NCBI GenBank assembly: GCA_032718565.1
Contig: JAVGVS010000041.1
Location: 2,022,035 to 2,086,034 of the forward strand
Source of the DNA: Distichodus sexfasciatus
Taxonomy: Eukaryota > Chordata > Actinopteri > Characiformes > Distichodontidae
Reading direction: 5' to 3'
DNA length: 64,000 nt
Part shown: one piece after another, positions 12,706 through 24,053 of the stretch
How positions within the stretch are numbered: the first letter of the stretch is position 1
Layout of the letters: each line of letters begins with the position of its first letter
The notes under the pieces: model-generated
What the model was told of the DNA's origin: nothing
What the model saw: the letters and a program-made list of their open reading frames with translations, nothing else
Databases searched by the model: none
Program-made: the position numbers and the translations under genes

Positions 12706-13834
12706 AGCATGAGCGCAGGTGTAAAAGACACAATATTTTGCTCGCTATATTATCCTCGATCTTATCCTAGCTGCTCCATCACTTCCAGCAATACCATTTA
12801 TGGACCCCTAAATGAGGCAATTAACGCCGAGTTGTTTCAGGCAGAACGACATTGACATTAGCAAATGTCAATGGCTATGAATAAGAATGTCTGCTAAATG
12901 CCATATAAATGTGGTAAATAGCAGGTCATGACTAATATTTCAAAAAATATTAGTTAAAGCCTAGATTAAGCTCTGAAGAATTTTAGGATGTAAGAGTCCA
13001 AGTTTTAGACCTGTGTGTCAACACATGCAAGCAGAGTTTAAGTTCAATAAGCCTGTTTGAGATCACCATCCATGTGGGAGCACAGATGGAATAAGTTTTG
13101 AAAAAGCGACTGGTAGGTTAATGGTTCAAAGGCCAAAAGGAGCATTAAGAGTAAAAGAATGAATAAGCAGGGAGTATAAATCTTGTTAAAGAACACTGTG
13201 TTCCTCTAAACACACGACCTCTTACCCTGTTTCCCCCAAAGGAACTACAAGCTGATCGCTCCCCCCCACTCCAAGTCATTCAGGATAATGAACACATGTC
13301 AGTTTAAATCGAGTTTCGACAGAAAAAGTGTCTTGTACTGTACAAGTACATTTTTGCTCTCGGCTCTAGATCCTCCCTCTTTTAGTGGATGCCAAAATTT
13401 CTGTGCACCAAGCTTAGCTATCCGGATCGGGATCAGTTATCCTGTTCTTTGATCGGAACATGGCTCCGTGTTGGCAGTCTCTTCCCTCTCATTGTCATTA
13501 CTGACATCACTAGAGCTTAGTAAGAGCAGCTGAAGCACACACAGAGGGGTTTCAGTGAACACTTGAGTCTAGTTTAAATGCCTTTCGGTTGAAAAAAGCA
13601 ATTCCTGACTTACAGAGTCACTTACTGAAGAAGATTAGGATAAGATCTTATTCATTAAGAGACAGGCAAGAGCAATGTGTCTTCTCTACTGGTGATTTGA
13701 CAATGTCATTGTATATCAAAAATCAGGAGAATATGCTGCTATGATACTACTGTGTTTTTGGATTAATCAAGATCTTAACATGGCCTTAGTATGGCAGTAA
13801 TACTTAATGCCAGATAATCTTTAAGCACATTCAC

Positions 13835-14096
13835 TAGGGGTGCACGATTCAGAAAATCTCACAATTCGATTTGATTCCGATTCCCATTCCCATTCTTGGG
13901 CTCACAATTCAATTCAAAATCAATTCACGATTCATAAACAATTCACTTTTCAATACACAGATAAACTTGTTGTTGTTTTGAGTTACTTTTCCCATTTGAC
14001 TGTGGCATATCAACAAAAAAATCACACTCATGAATCGATTTTGAATCGACAGAGATAAAGAAATCGCGATTCAATTGGGGTTTTTGCACACCCCTA
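13835..14096. mobile_element. hAT-type MITE with perfect 8-bp target duplication
   Basis: The 262-bp element begins TAGGGGTGCACGATTC and ends TTGCACACCCCTA, so its ends are inverted copies. ACATTCAC is present on both sides (13827-13834 and 14097-14104), an exact 8-bp duplication typical of hAT transposition. The interior is full of AATTCAATTC and GATTCGATT words and has no coding capacity. Confidence 0.9.
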
Positions 14097-15540
14097 ACAT
14101 TCACCCAAAAAACTAATCAGATATCTCTATTTCATTACATTAAACAAGCAAGAGAAGTCTAAAGATTAAAGGAGCCTCCATTCGCTTTGTCCTCATGACA
14201 CTCACAACTTTTCCCCTGAGTATTGTGAGTGATAGAAGAGAGGGGAGCCCTGAGCCTGCTAATGGGTGGTCAGCGTAATGAAATGAAACATGCCAAGCCC
14301 TTTCCCCCGCTGTCAGTACCCATCTGATTAAAGACGACTTTGGTGATGCTTCAGACAAGGCCAGCCTTTACACAAGAAGGTCAGTCTGGCAGGTGGACAG
14401 GAACATTCAGGACCCTGGACAGTTCTCTGGTCGATTTTGGCACTGAATATTGACAAAAATAAGATTCGGTCATAACCTGTTAACTGTCTGTCTGTATTTC
14501 CCATGGACTGTACGTGCTTGATTCTCAAGTTATGTGTCTAATTGCAATCGCAACAATAATGGAGAACAGCAGGCCGTATCACAACTGTGTATGCAAAACC
14601 AATACAAAATCCTAATATTTTTGCTGAGTATAACACAGGAGAGTCACCATATCAGAAAACTAGTTAAAGAATAAAAAGTGCTGTGAACAGTGTATTTTAA
14701 AGACAATATAATCACGATTCCAACTACCAATCAGCTTCTTTTGACGACTGGAATTGTATCCTCGTGACCAGTGAGCAAATTATAGCAAATAACACACTAA
14801 TGTCAACTTTACAAGGATATTTTGAATACAATTCACAAGTCTCTCGGGGAGCAACTTTGACAGTTTTCATAAAAATGGACTCAACTAGACTCTGGATGGA
14901 CAGCTCTAATTTGGATGAGGTTATAATTGTCAGCATCACAATGTCTGTATCAGATTTCATTTAGAAAAGTGTACTCACATTTAGACACTAACACACATAT
15001 AGTTTACAGTAAAATAATGGTTGCAGTAAAAATAATGCAATTCAATTTATGGAATTCAATTATTTGAGACACAATAGCCTGCGTGATCCATGTAATCTTA
15101 GTTTCTTATACGGGTTTAATGTTAAGCATGAAAAACTATTCACCTAGTGCAATAACGGAATGGAATATAATTTAAAAACCTTCAATTAATTAGACTTATC
15201 TCATGTAAAGACTCGCACCGCATAACCCTTAATTGTTTTGGTAAAAAAAGCTCATTACTAATTAATTACGGGATCCCCTTACACGCAGCCATGCAACTCC
15301 ATGCACAAAAGTGAACAATGAAAAAATGTAAATCAAGCGACGCTGCAAACCGACAGATAGACACCCTTTCACGGCCTGCATAAAGGAAAGATGCTGAACT
15401 CTGGCCTGTCCTCATGGAGATGTGAGAGCCAGCCCGGAGCGCCGCGTTCGGACCGACACCGCAGTCGCCTGGTGCGCCACCGCTCCGCGCCACCGTTAAA
15501 CCCGTACTGTGGTTAAAGAAAAAAATGCAGGGCAACATAC

Positions 15541-15700
15541 CAGAGACACGATGGCAAAAATCCAATTTCCTTGTGCATTTAATCCTTTTCCTCAGAACAG
15601 AACCAGGTCTGGCTGGAGACCACATCGGCTGTAAATGTCGCGGATGTGATGAACGAACGCTGGAGGCGCAACGGCACGCGAGGACCGCGGGGGAGGTGTT
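15541..15700 (-). promoter_or_regulatory. pacsin1: Candidate 5' non-coding exon and CpG-rich promoter of pacsin1
   Basis: On the minus strand a CG-rich block (about 15430-15700) carries a strong donor, CTG|GTATGT, at 15540/15539. The sequence upstream of the donor is rich in CpG, unlike the surrounding AT-rich DNA. A first non-coding exon here spliced to the acceptor at 718 would fit the pacsin1 structure. It contains an upstream ATG (ATGTGGTCTCC). The assignment to pacsin1 is inference from position and strand only. Confidence 0.4.
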
Positions 15701-15706
15701 TGTGGG

Positions 15707-15715
15707 GTGTGTGTT

Positions 15716-15768
<53 letters not shown>

Positions 15769-15770
15769 GG
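15707..15770. repeat. (GT)n microsatellite
   Basis: About 64 bases of GT with a few GTTT interruptions. Confidence 0.9.
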
Positions 15771-16045
15771 CCATGTATTTATCGCATTGTGGGGACCTTT
15801 TGTCCCCTAAAATCACTTTCATCAGTTTTTTTGGACTTTGTGGGGACATTTGAGAGGTCCCCATGAGGAAAAATGACTATAGAAAATGTGCTTGTTTTAT
15901 TTGAGAAACTAAAAGAGGTAAAAGATGTGCTTTTGGTTACTGAGGTTAAGGTTAGGGCTAGGATTAGGTGTAGGTGTAAAATTATGTACTTAAGTCATTA
16001 TGGGAGTCTATGGAAGGACCTCAAAAAGATAGTAATACATAGACT
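15771..16045. repeat. Interspersed repeat with GTGGGGAC / GTCCCC motifs
   Basis: Contains TTGTGGGGACC, TTTGTCCCCTAA, GTGGGGACATTTGAGAGGTCCCC and a GGTTAAGGTTAGGGCTAGG stretch. These words are typical of a repeat seen across many fish genomes. It is bounded by GT-rich DNA on both sides. The TTAGGG-like part is too short to be an interstitial telomere. Confidence 0.6.
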
Positions 16046-16184
16046 GTGTGTGGGGGGGGGATGTGGGGTTTTTTTTTTTTGAGTTTGTGTTTTTATCATA
16101 TGGTGATTATTCCTGATGCACCCTCGATGGGTTTATTTTGTGGTTTTATGTATTTTATTTTGTATATATAATTTATGTCTCAAG

Positions 16185-16275
16185 TGCTGTTATGTCAATT
16201 AGTTATTTTTCTGTACAGCACTTTGGTTCATTGTGTTTGTTTAAAGTGCTTTACAAAAAAATTCTTGAATGGAAA
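16185..16275 (+). repeat. Probable LINE 3' tail
   Basis: TGTACAGCACTTTGGTTCA followed by TTTAAAGTGCTTTACAAA is a common 3' end of fish LINE families. No coding part is attached. Confidence 0.5.
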
Positions 16276-16342
16276 ATGGAATGCTGCACAAACATGATTC
16301 TCAGTGAATTATTTGCCTACAAGAATGATTAAGTGAATATAA

Positions 16343-16560
16343 GAGATTATTTGTCATTATCAAGACAGTAGAGCACACAGTGCATCACAATGAGATGTGA
16401 CCTCTGCATTTGACCCATCAGAGCATTCTCACAGCATCAAAAGGGGAGCAGCGCATGGGGACAACACCTTGTTGATGAAGTACCTCAGTGGTACTTTTAC
16501 TGGCCAGAACTTGAACTGGCAACCTTCCGTTCAGGCCAATCCCCTAACCGTTATGCTAAT
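16343..16560 (-). repeat. tRNA-derived SINE, family A
   Basis: Minus-strand copy. The tail GATTATTTGTCATTAT is at the low end and the head (CCTAACCGTTATGCTAAT on the plus strand) at the high end. It sits just upstream of the rps10 promoter. Confidence 0.85.
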
Positions 16561-16839
16561 ATTTTTTTTTTTGCGATATTATTTTTGTGGTCTATATATC
16601 TATTTGTCTATCATATCCTCCAGTCCACTAGTCATTTACTTGCAGATCGCATTTGTGACAAAATTAACATATTAATTGCAGTAGCAAGCAGACACATTAA
16701 CACGCAGAAATATACCCATTTCTACAACATTATTTTGGCATTTCTCGTTTGTTTGATTAGAGTTTATACCTCGTCGTGATGTAATATTGCGTGAGCTCCA
16801 GGCCACTAGGGGGCGGTGGTTGCTTTGTGTCCCGCTGCA

Positions 16840-16905
16840 GCCAACAACCCGAGAAAAGCGGCGGAAGTGGTTCTTTTCGGCTCCGGTCTCTCAGCAAGTG
16901 TAAAG
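16840..16905 (+). promoter_or_regulatory. rps10: rps10 core promoter and non-coding exon 1 with 5'TOP-like start
   Basis: The pyrimidine run TTCTTTTC at 16871-16878 sits just after GCGGCGGAAGTGG. A start at the C of 16873 would give CTTTTCGG, a terminal oligopyrimidine leader as in other ribosomal protein mRNAs. The short leader ends at 16905 with TAAAG|GTAGGC. A 1.6-kb intron then leads to the exon whose first base is the A of the ATG. TOP mRNAs are translated under mTOR control, so this is the expected regulation. Confidence 0.7.
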
Positions 16906-18030
16906 GTAGGCCCTGACCTGAAGCCGAAAATCCATTAAAAATCTCCATAATCTTTGTACATCAAGTAGCTTTTTTGATTTAGCACGTTAAAGTGTGGACC
17001 AGGGTGAATATTACTTACGGTCTTTTGCGAAATTAGTTTTAATTAATTGTATATTTATCATGTAGCTATGGGATGCTTCGGGACGCGTAGCCAGCGCTGC
17101 TGTACATTTAGCGGGACGTGGGCTGTAAAATATTTTGATATTACATAGCTGCGTTTGGAGAACTTTACTAACGTTCTACTGTTGAAGTGACTAATAATAA
17201 TAATAAAATACATTGTTATGAGAAGCTCAATGCTGAATGTCGGGCTAATGTTTAGCATGTAAGCTCTGTATTAACTGGCGAAACACCGCTGCCTCGTTTC
17301 CGTCTTGTTTAACGCTTTGATATTTAATCCAGATTTTACAAGAATTGAACCCATTTATCTAAAATCTGCTTGAAACCTGTTTGCTATCATATGGCATCTC
17401 TGCATCCTTTTTGGTTGTAACTATTGTGCTAGTATGTGCATTGTTGGCAGTAGCGAATTAGATAAGTAACGAAATTAGTTTTTGCTGTAACGCAGTAATG
17501 TAAGGCATTACCAACACGCCTTCAGTAATATTATATTCGTTACATATTTCAGTGTTATAGCACATGTTAAGCTCAAAAATATGGTGCACTTTGATTTTAA
17601 AATGCTTATGGTCATTATACTAAACTGTAGAATAAAGGACATTTTAGCATTTAACACTGCCTAGTCCTACTTCCACAGTTATTTTGCTGAAAGTAACTCA
17701 AACGTAATTCGGGAGTCATGTAACATTGCAATTCAGAGACACTAATACTGAAATAGCTAACAATACATATTGAAAGGAACCTGCCCAACATTATGTATGT
17801 GTTAACGTTTTAAGGAGTAAATCATTTTTGTGATTTGTCACCAACGGAAGGCAGGCTTGTATATGATCTACATAGTGTTTGAGTCTGTAGCATCCATTCA
17901 AGTTGAAAATATTCATCTGACATGTATAGTAATTATGCTGAACAGGTGGGTTTTTTTTTTTTTATTAAGTGAAGATTGTATCCATTATGATGTCTGAATG
18001 AGCTCGGGAATTAAAATAGGGTGGGTCTTA

Positions 18031-18230
18031 GTGGTGGTGGTGGGCTAGTGGTTAGGATACTCGCCCCTGGACCCAGAAGTTGTGGGATCAAATCCTGCCC
18101 CTAGCACTACCATCATTGGGTACCTGAGCCAGACCCTTAACCCCAAATTGCTCTAGGGAGACTGTGTCCTGAAATTAGGAAAATGAATGTTGCTCTAGAT
18201 AAGTGTCCGCTAAATATCGCAAACAGCAAA
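18031..18230 (+). repeat. tRNA-derived SINE, family B, near full length
   Basis: Head GGTGGGCTAGTGGTTAGGAT, degenerate B box (GGGATCAAATCC), then CAGACCCTTAACCCC, GGGAGACTGTGTCCTG and a tail ending in AAGTGTCCGCTAAAT. It lies in intron 1 of rps10. Confidence 0.85.
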
Positions 18231-18523
18231 AATGCTTTGATATAATTGTTTAAACAGGATTAATATTGTCTCATCGAACACTGACTGCCAAGTCAAATCA
18301 TTGGTTTTCATTAAGTCAAATCAAAATCGTTTCATGATAGACTTTGTGATATCAGCTGACATTGAAATGTGATTTATAAATCAGCACAGTATATCATATT
18401 ATGACAGTGTATCTTCTTAAAAAGCAGTTGACTGAGTTTAGTCTATTAGTTACTAACATCAAAGATGTTGATTAAATTGAAAGTCTTCCCCTTCATTTCA
18501 AGCTGTCTTCTTGCGTTTTGTAG

Positions 18524-20251
18524 ATGTTGATGCCCAAGAAGAATCGCATTGCCATCTATGAGCTCCTCTTCAAGGAGGGCGTCATGGTGGCCAAGAAAGA
18601 CGTCCATCTGGCCAAGCACCCTGAGCTCGCCGACAAGAACGTGCCCAACCTTCATGTCATGAAGGCCATGCAGGTGTGCACTGACCTTTAGACCTTGCCT
18701 GTACCTGTGATGACGCGGTCCTCTTTCTTACACTCTCTTATTTAACTCTCATGCAGAAAAGTACAAAGGATTGTGCTTTAGATATCTGTATAAAATGGTT
18801 TCTGTGGCAGATTAGGGAAATAAAATCAGTTAGCACCAAACATGAGCTTTTGGAAAAAGGTGTTAAACTGAGAGCAAGATGAGCAGAAAAACGTAAATGA
18901 CAGTCTTCTGTGGAGTTTTTTAAAAATAAATGCAGTTTCAGATAGAAATAGCAAATGATTTGTGCCAAATATTGGCACTGAAAGACTCAAACCCAGTGCT
19001 GTAAAACCCTCTTGAGAGTCCAGTAATAGATGACTAACATTTTTATTAAAATTACACTTCAATATACAAGCATGCAGATTGTTGGTGCGATTTTGTCCTG
19101 TGTATGTGTTCACTTCTTTACAGTATCATTCTAGACTTTAATTATAGTTGTCAGTTTATTTTTGCTCAGCTTGTTCATTGACTGAATTGCATTTTTAACA
19201 GTGGATTTTTAAGATTTTGTGCACTGGAATGCTCTAGTTTAGAGAAAACCAGAGTAACCAGTTGTCCCAACAACGATTTTTCCACAGTCTCTGAAGTCTT
19301 GCGGGTACGTCAAAGAACAGTTTGCCTGGCGCCACTTTTATTGGTACCTCACCAACGAGGGCATCCAGTACTTGAGGGATTTCCTGCACCTGCCTCCCGA
19401 GATCGTGCCTGCCACTCTTCGCCGCCAGACCCGCCCCGAGACTGCCAGGCCTCGCCCCAAAGGTTAGTCTTCCTCTTGCCTTAACACTGTTTATTTCAGT
19501 AGTTTGAACAGACGTAATGCCTGTCTGTATTGACCCAAGTTCAGTTTTATTTGTATAGCGTTGAAAGACGCTTTCCACGTAACCGGTTTTACGCCTAAGT
19601 GATATTGTCAGACATATTCAGGGAAGTGTCTGATGTTGAGAGTATTTTTGTGTTTTTGTCAGGGCTGGAGGGAGAGAGACCAGCCCGTTTGGCCCGCGGA
19701 GAGGGAGACAGAGATGCTTACAGGCGATCTGCAGCCCAGCGTAAGTTCACACTTCACAAACACTGTCGGATTGCTGAGGGCAGCAGGTCAGCAGATTCTT
19801 TGCCCCGTGCGGAGGGGGAGTGGACATAGTGGCGGCCATCACTGAGACCAGAACACGCAGTACTGGTGCAGACTGTAACGTATCAGTGTTACCTTTCAGT
19901 TGTGTTCCTCCTCCATGTCGCAATGTCCACGTTTCCCCTCCAGCAGCGTGAAGCGTTTGACTAGCAATCCAACCCTACATGTTGCTGTACACATCACCGT
20001 CTTGCTCAGATGGATAATTAAAGTCTGAATATGCTTCATGCTTTGTGTTTCTGTAGCTGGAGCAGACAAGAAGGCTGAAGCAGGTGCAGGAGCTGCTACA
20101 GAATTCCAGTTTGTAAGTATGGTTACTTGCCTCAACGGGGTGTGTTGGTTTACGCGTGTACTTTTGGAGATGGTGGTGCTAACGTGTACTTCTGTTTATT
20201 TGCACACAGAGAGGTGGTTTTGGGCGTGGCCGAGGACAGCAGCCACAGTAA
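18524..20251 (+). CDS. rps10: Small ribosomal subunit protein eS10 (Rps10)
   Basis: Encodes eS10, a component of the 40S subunit at the mRNA-entry/beak side. The coding exons are 18524-18673, 19288-19462, 19663-19740, 20057-20112 and 20210-20251. Together they give 166 residues, one more than the human protein. All junctions are GT..AG and phases add up. The product starts MLMPKKNRIAIYELLFKEGV, continues through the winged-helix S10_plectin domain (roughly residues 3-98, with FAWRHFYWYLTNEGIQYLR), then a basic RRQTRPETARPRPK linker. It ends in an RGGFGRGRGQ-type tail whose arginines are known methylation sites in the family. The ATG immediately follows the exon 2 acceptor, leaving the leader in exon 1. 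Its 3' end faces nudt3. Confidence 0.98.
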
Positions 20252-20270
20252 TGTTCCGCATTCTCTGTAT

Positions 20271-20276
20271 AATAAA
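20271..20276 (+). other. rps10: rps10 polyadenylation signal AATAAA
   Basis: AATAAA lies 20 bases after the stop codon, giving the very short 3' UTR normal for ribosomal protein genes. Confidence 0.8.
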
Positions 20277-21381
20277 GATTGGAAAATATTTTTGGCGCTG
20301 CGTCGTATTTCCTGGAGCAACTAAAGAACGTTTTTAACGTTGACTGCGCGAAAGGATGGAGTTTGATTAACAACTTAGTGACTCAGTTGTGTGAACTGAG
20401 TCGACCTTCAAACTATATACACTAGACTCGGTATTATTTAGCTCACTGAGGTCATAAAATGATTTAATTTGGGTTTTGACAATGTTCTCGGTACTGTATG
20501 AACCCCTAAACATGGTTGTGCAATCGAGTTACAATGTTGGAATACTTTTAAGGGGTAATTTCCCAATCTAGAATTAAGCTTGGTCTTAGACTAGCTCTGA
20601 ATAATCTTAGACTGAAATGTTAGGATCATTAAGCCATTGCGAAATTGAGCACATGTCCTGAGACTAAGAACAAACAGGTCAAATATAAACAAAGACGAAA
20701 AAAGCTGTAAATGTGAAATACTGATGTTTATTTGTTGGCACATTTATATTACATTCTCATACTGGTATATTCCACAATCCCAAAAATTACAAAGCAAATG
20801 TTCCAGTGATGGGTTATGCTATGCTTGTTGAACAGAAAAGGGTCACAGCTTTTAGGGGCTGGATGCGTGAAATCACTTTAGTTCAGGTTCCTGTAGTAGG
20901 CCTTTGTTTTTCACTGTCAAAGTAGGTATTTTTATCCAACTGATTTAGGGCACGTAGGAAACTAAACACATTTACATTCAGGGTCTGATGCTTTTTTTTG
21001 GGCCCTGTCTCAAGGTGCAATAAGAACTAATAATGCAATTCGTTTTCATGTATATTTTGTTCTTCCAATGAAAGACGATAAATTTTAGAACTTAACATTA
21101 AGAGATTCTGTGCCAATCTGAAGGACTAAACTGCAACAAATATGGACCCTCAAAGCTGTAAAACGTCTGAATATTTTCAGAAAGAAACGCTAGCTTAGTG
21201 AAATGCTTAATCATACAATGTTTCTCATATGAATTATCATGCTACAGGCGCTTCATAACACGGCCTTTCAAAACCAATTTCACCCTCCAGGCAGCGAGGT
21301 CGAGACTGTACTAAGGTGCTTCTTGGGAAAAATAAACCAACCCGATGCTGTTATTGTATAATCATGGAAAAGCTGTCATTT

Positions 21382-21480
21382 GTGACTGCACCGCAAAACC
21401 AGTCGCGTGTCGCAAATTTTCAAAATTGAGTTGTTTTCATGAAAGGGCATAAATCAAGAGTTATTGCCGTGCAGAGTCAC
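21382..21480. mobile_element. 99-bp remnant of the GTGACTCTGCACGG MITE family
   Basis: Starts GTGACTGCACCGCAAAACC and ends TTGCCGTGCAGAGTCAC. Between them is only the subterminal block with TTTTCAAAATTGAG, seen inverted in the copies at 57394-57996 and 62982-63522. It is therefore a strongly internally deleted copy. Confidence 0.8.
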
Positions 21481-22128
21481 ATTTTAGTGTTAGTGGAGTA
21501 GACAAACGAGGCTAGAGCTGTGTAAACAATCAGTAATTATAACTTCTTACACAAAAGAGGGTGATATTTCTGAAAATGATCTGCCAAACCATGGCCTACG
21601 TTAACAGGACGCCTGAACGTTAACTTATGTTTGTGCGCTCAATCACCCGAAACCCTAAGAGTCTTTTAGAATCAAGTCGTGTGGCGGAAAAACAACCAAC
21701 TACACCGTCTGTTTATATTAATAAAAATTTTTATAGGGACGTGGGGAAAAGAAAAATTACACTACGGTCTTGCTGAAATCTGCTCCAAACAACAAAAGGC
21801 GGCATCACTGTAGCTGCCAACTCACTGCGAGACGTGGGTAAAACCCGCGGCCTATGGCAACAGCCCAAAAGAAGAAGAGAGGAAAAAAACAGGAGATTCC
21901 CAAAGTTGGGGCTTTAACAGTTCCATCGCCAACGATCAGAAACTCACACTGTGTACAATACCCTATGTCAAAGCCACACATACTGTACTTTGTGTTTGTT
22001 CTGCACAGAAAAATGAAAGGTCTGGTTAAATACAGTGGCTCCAGATTCACAGTATTGTGCCATTTCTGCAGCAATCGCTGTCAAAAAACAAACGCAGCCT
22101 GGCTAAGATGACTCGCTAGACAACTGAA

Positions 22129-22155
22129 GAGGGAGAGAGGGAGAGAGAGAGAGGG
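22129..22155. repeat. (GA)n tract
   Basis: Short GA-rich run, interrupted. Confidence 0.8.
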
Positions 22156-23468
22156 GTAACATTCATAACCACCTTTCAAAAACCAGAACATCTTTCTCTA
22201 GCTTTGCTTCTGATTACAAAACAGCATACTCATCTTTGGGCCGTAAAGCAAATTAAAGAAGAGTTCAATAACGATCATTTCAACACTTCTCTTTTAAAAA
22301 GTGGGGGGAAAACAAAAGCCTGCAAAGATCTATCAACATAATTAAGGGCCTCCACCTTCTGCCTAAATCAGCACGATTACGGAGACACAGTTCTTCCACA
22401 GAAAACCACAACAAACCAACGAACGAACTACGAACAACGAGTTAACTACTCGTGCCTTCATGCAGCTGAACGGGAGCCGTTTTTACAAGCTTAAAACGAA
22501 ACTGCTGGATGCTGAATAAGGCGTGTGGCTGTTTTTGCTGGAACATTCAAAAGAAGCGTTGTCACTCACAAAAACTTAAACATGCACCCCTTAATAAATT
22601 AGGAAATTAAAATTAAGTATCCAAGGTGCTCGGAGATGGAACAGCTTAGGGTCGGGGACTAAATATTTTGCCAATTTTGAAACAATAAAAAGGATATTTA
22701 AAAATACGACTATCAGCCCATAAATCGACATTTCTTAATAAATGAATAAGGAAAAATTATGTGCCTTTTGGGATTCTTTTCCATGGAACTTGCTGCCTAC
22801 ATCCAACCGCCAACAAGCTGAACGTTTTAAAGATTCCAAGCGGATTTTTTGCTATTTGTTGGGAGGGAAACTTTAACAAGACCATATTTGTCAAGCCTCC
22901 TCCATCTAAACACTGAAATGATTAGAGATGAGGAAGAGCGACATTCGCCAACATCCTGCCGCATCTCAAGGACCTATAAATATTAAAATGAAAACTGCAC
23001 AATGCATCCGTATGCTCAGCAGCACTTACTGAAGGTTGATTGTTGTTGTGGCGGAGGATGCAATCTGACAAAGGGATTAAAAGACAATAACAACCGAGCA
23101 GTCTTCAAAAAGGGAGCAAATTCCATGGGCATGCTGTTTTTCCATTCACCCCCTTTTCCCCTTTAAATGATCAAATTTGCACTCTCCAATCACGAGTGAC
23201 CAAGGATCATCAAGCATTCTGTATGTATTTCTAAAGTCTGTTAAGATATTTACAAAAAAAGGGAGAAAAATAAAGATTACACAAATTGACGTCGAATACA
23301 GGTTTGAACATTCATCAGATCACCCAAACCGTAAAAACAAATAAATATCAGTGCTCATGCAAAAGAAACAAAAGACCGACTTCTCACGTTTTCCATCCGT
23401 TCAGGCAGCAAAGCATTTCCTTCTCATTGTGGTGGCGGGTGGGGGTTTCAAGAACAAACACACACTCG

Positions 23469-23470
<2 letters not shown>

Positions 23471-23509
<39 letters not shown>
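23471..23509. repeat. (CA)n microsatellite
   Basis: About 39 uninterrupted bases of CA. It generates long spurious reading frames on both strands. Confidence 0.95.
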
Positions 23510-23511
<2 letters not shown>

Positions 23512-23873
23512 ATACATGCTCGCATCGGGCTCACGTCCAGGAAAATGGGATGCGTAAAAATAGCGGAAGCCTCAAGCGTAAGCACTAGGCTATATGTATT
23601 TACATCACGACAGTAAAAAGTAGTTCTTGCATCGTTTTTAAGCTCACTCTTGGGCCACACTGAGGGCACTAAATGAAAAAAATGGACAACATGGGGATTC
23701 GGGGGTGGGGGTGGGGTGATTTCATGCAACTGTCCATCGATATGGAGGAAAAGAGACAAACATGACATTTTTTACACTTACAAAATCTGTTTTTCTGAAA
23801 TATTTACCCAACACTTGTCAAGTTTGTGCCACCTTTCTGGCACTCAAAAAGGGTTGGGAAGGCAAACCGTTTT

Positions 23874-23876
<3 letters not shown>

Positions 23877-23922
<46 letters not shown>
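23877..23922. repeat. (GA)n microsatellite
   Basis: About 46 uninterrupted bases of GA, 130 bases past the nudt3 stop and so inside its probable 3' UTR. Confidence 0.95.
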
Positions 23923-23925
<3 letters not shown>

Positions 23926-24053
23926 CAATAAGAGCCAGAAAGAGCGAGGAAAGTAAGAGAAATGACAACAAAAAAAAGAAGAGTGAGAGAATAAGAGCGA
24001 GAGTGGTGGCGGCGGCGGCGGAAGCATCCGGAGTGTCAGTGTTGTGTTATTAG

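Larger units (their letters stand above)
718..15240. other. Long non-coding stretch, probable pacsin1 5' intron
   Basis: No conserved coding exon is recognisable here. The reading frames are short and overlap repeats or low-complexity DNA. It lies upstream of the first coding exon of pacsin1, and mammalian PACSIN1 has a long first intron, so it is probably intron plus regulatory DNA. It holds a LINE fragment, several MITEs, three family A SINE copies and (GA)n, (TA)n and (CA)n tracts listed separately. The stretches near 8.4-8.8 and 14.1-14.5 kb look non-repetitive and could be regulatory, but nothing proves it. Confidence 0.55.
20290..24053 (-). other. Gene-free stretch, probably long nudt3 3' UTR
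   Basis: There are no coding exons between the end of rps10 and the nudt3 stop at 24054. It is mostly non-repetitive apart from a short MITE at 21382-21480 and CA/GA tracts. Mammalian NUDT3 has a long 3' UTR. A minus-strand AATAAA (TTTATT at 20728-20733) could end it about 450 bases from the rps10 end. The transcript end is inferred. Confidence 0.45.

Noticed and set aside
15266..15866. Overlapping frames of 90-119 codons on both strands near 15.3-15.9 kb
   Set aside because: They arise from a CpG-rich region plus (GT)n. No protein similarity was seen; the region is better explained as promoter or leader exon.
15940..15975. GGTTAAGGTTAGGGCTAGG run as interstitial telomere
   Set aside because: Only a few imperfect TTAGGG-like units, inside a known type of dispersed fish repeat.
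18706..18712. C-box-like GTGATGA in rps10 intron 2, possible C/D snoRNA
   Set aside because: No D box (CTGA) at a proper distance and no terminal stem. A single 7-mer is not enough, although ribosomal protein introns often host snoRNAs.
23286..24053. Several frames with Thr-His or Arg-Glu repeats
   Set aside because: They are translations of the (CA)n and (GA)n microsatellites in the presumed nudt3 3' UTR.
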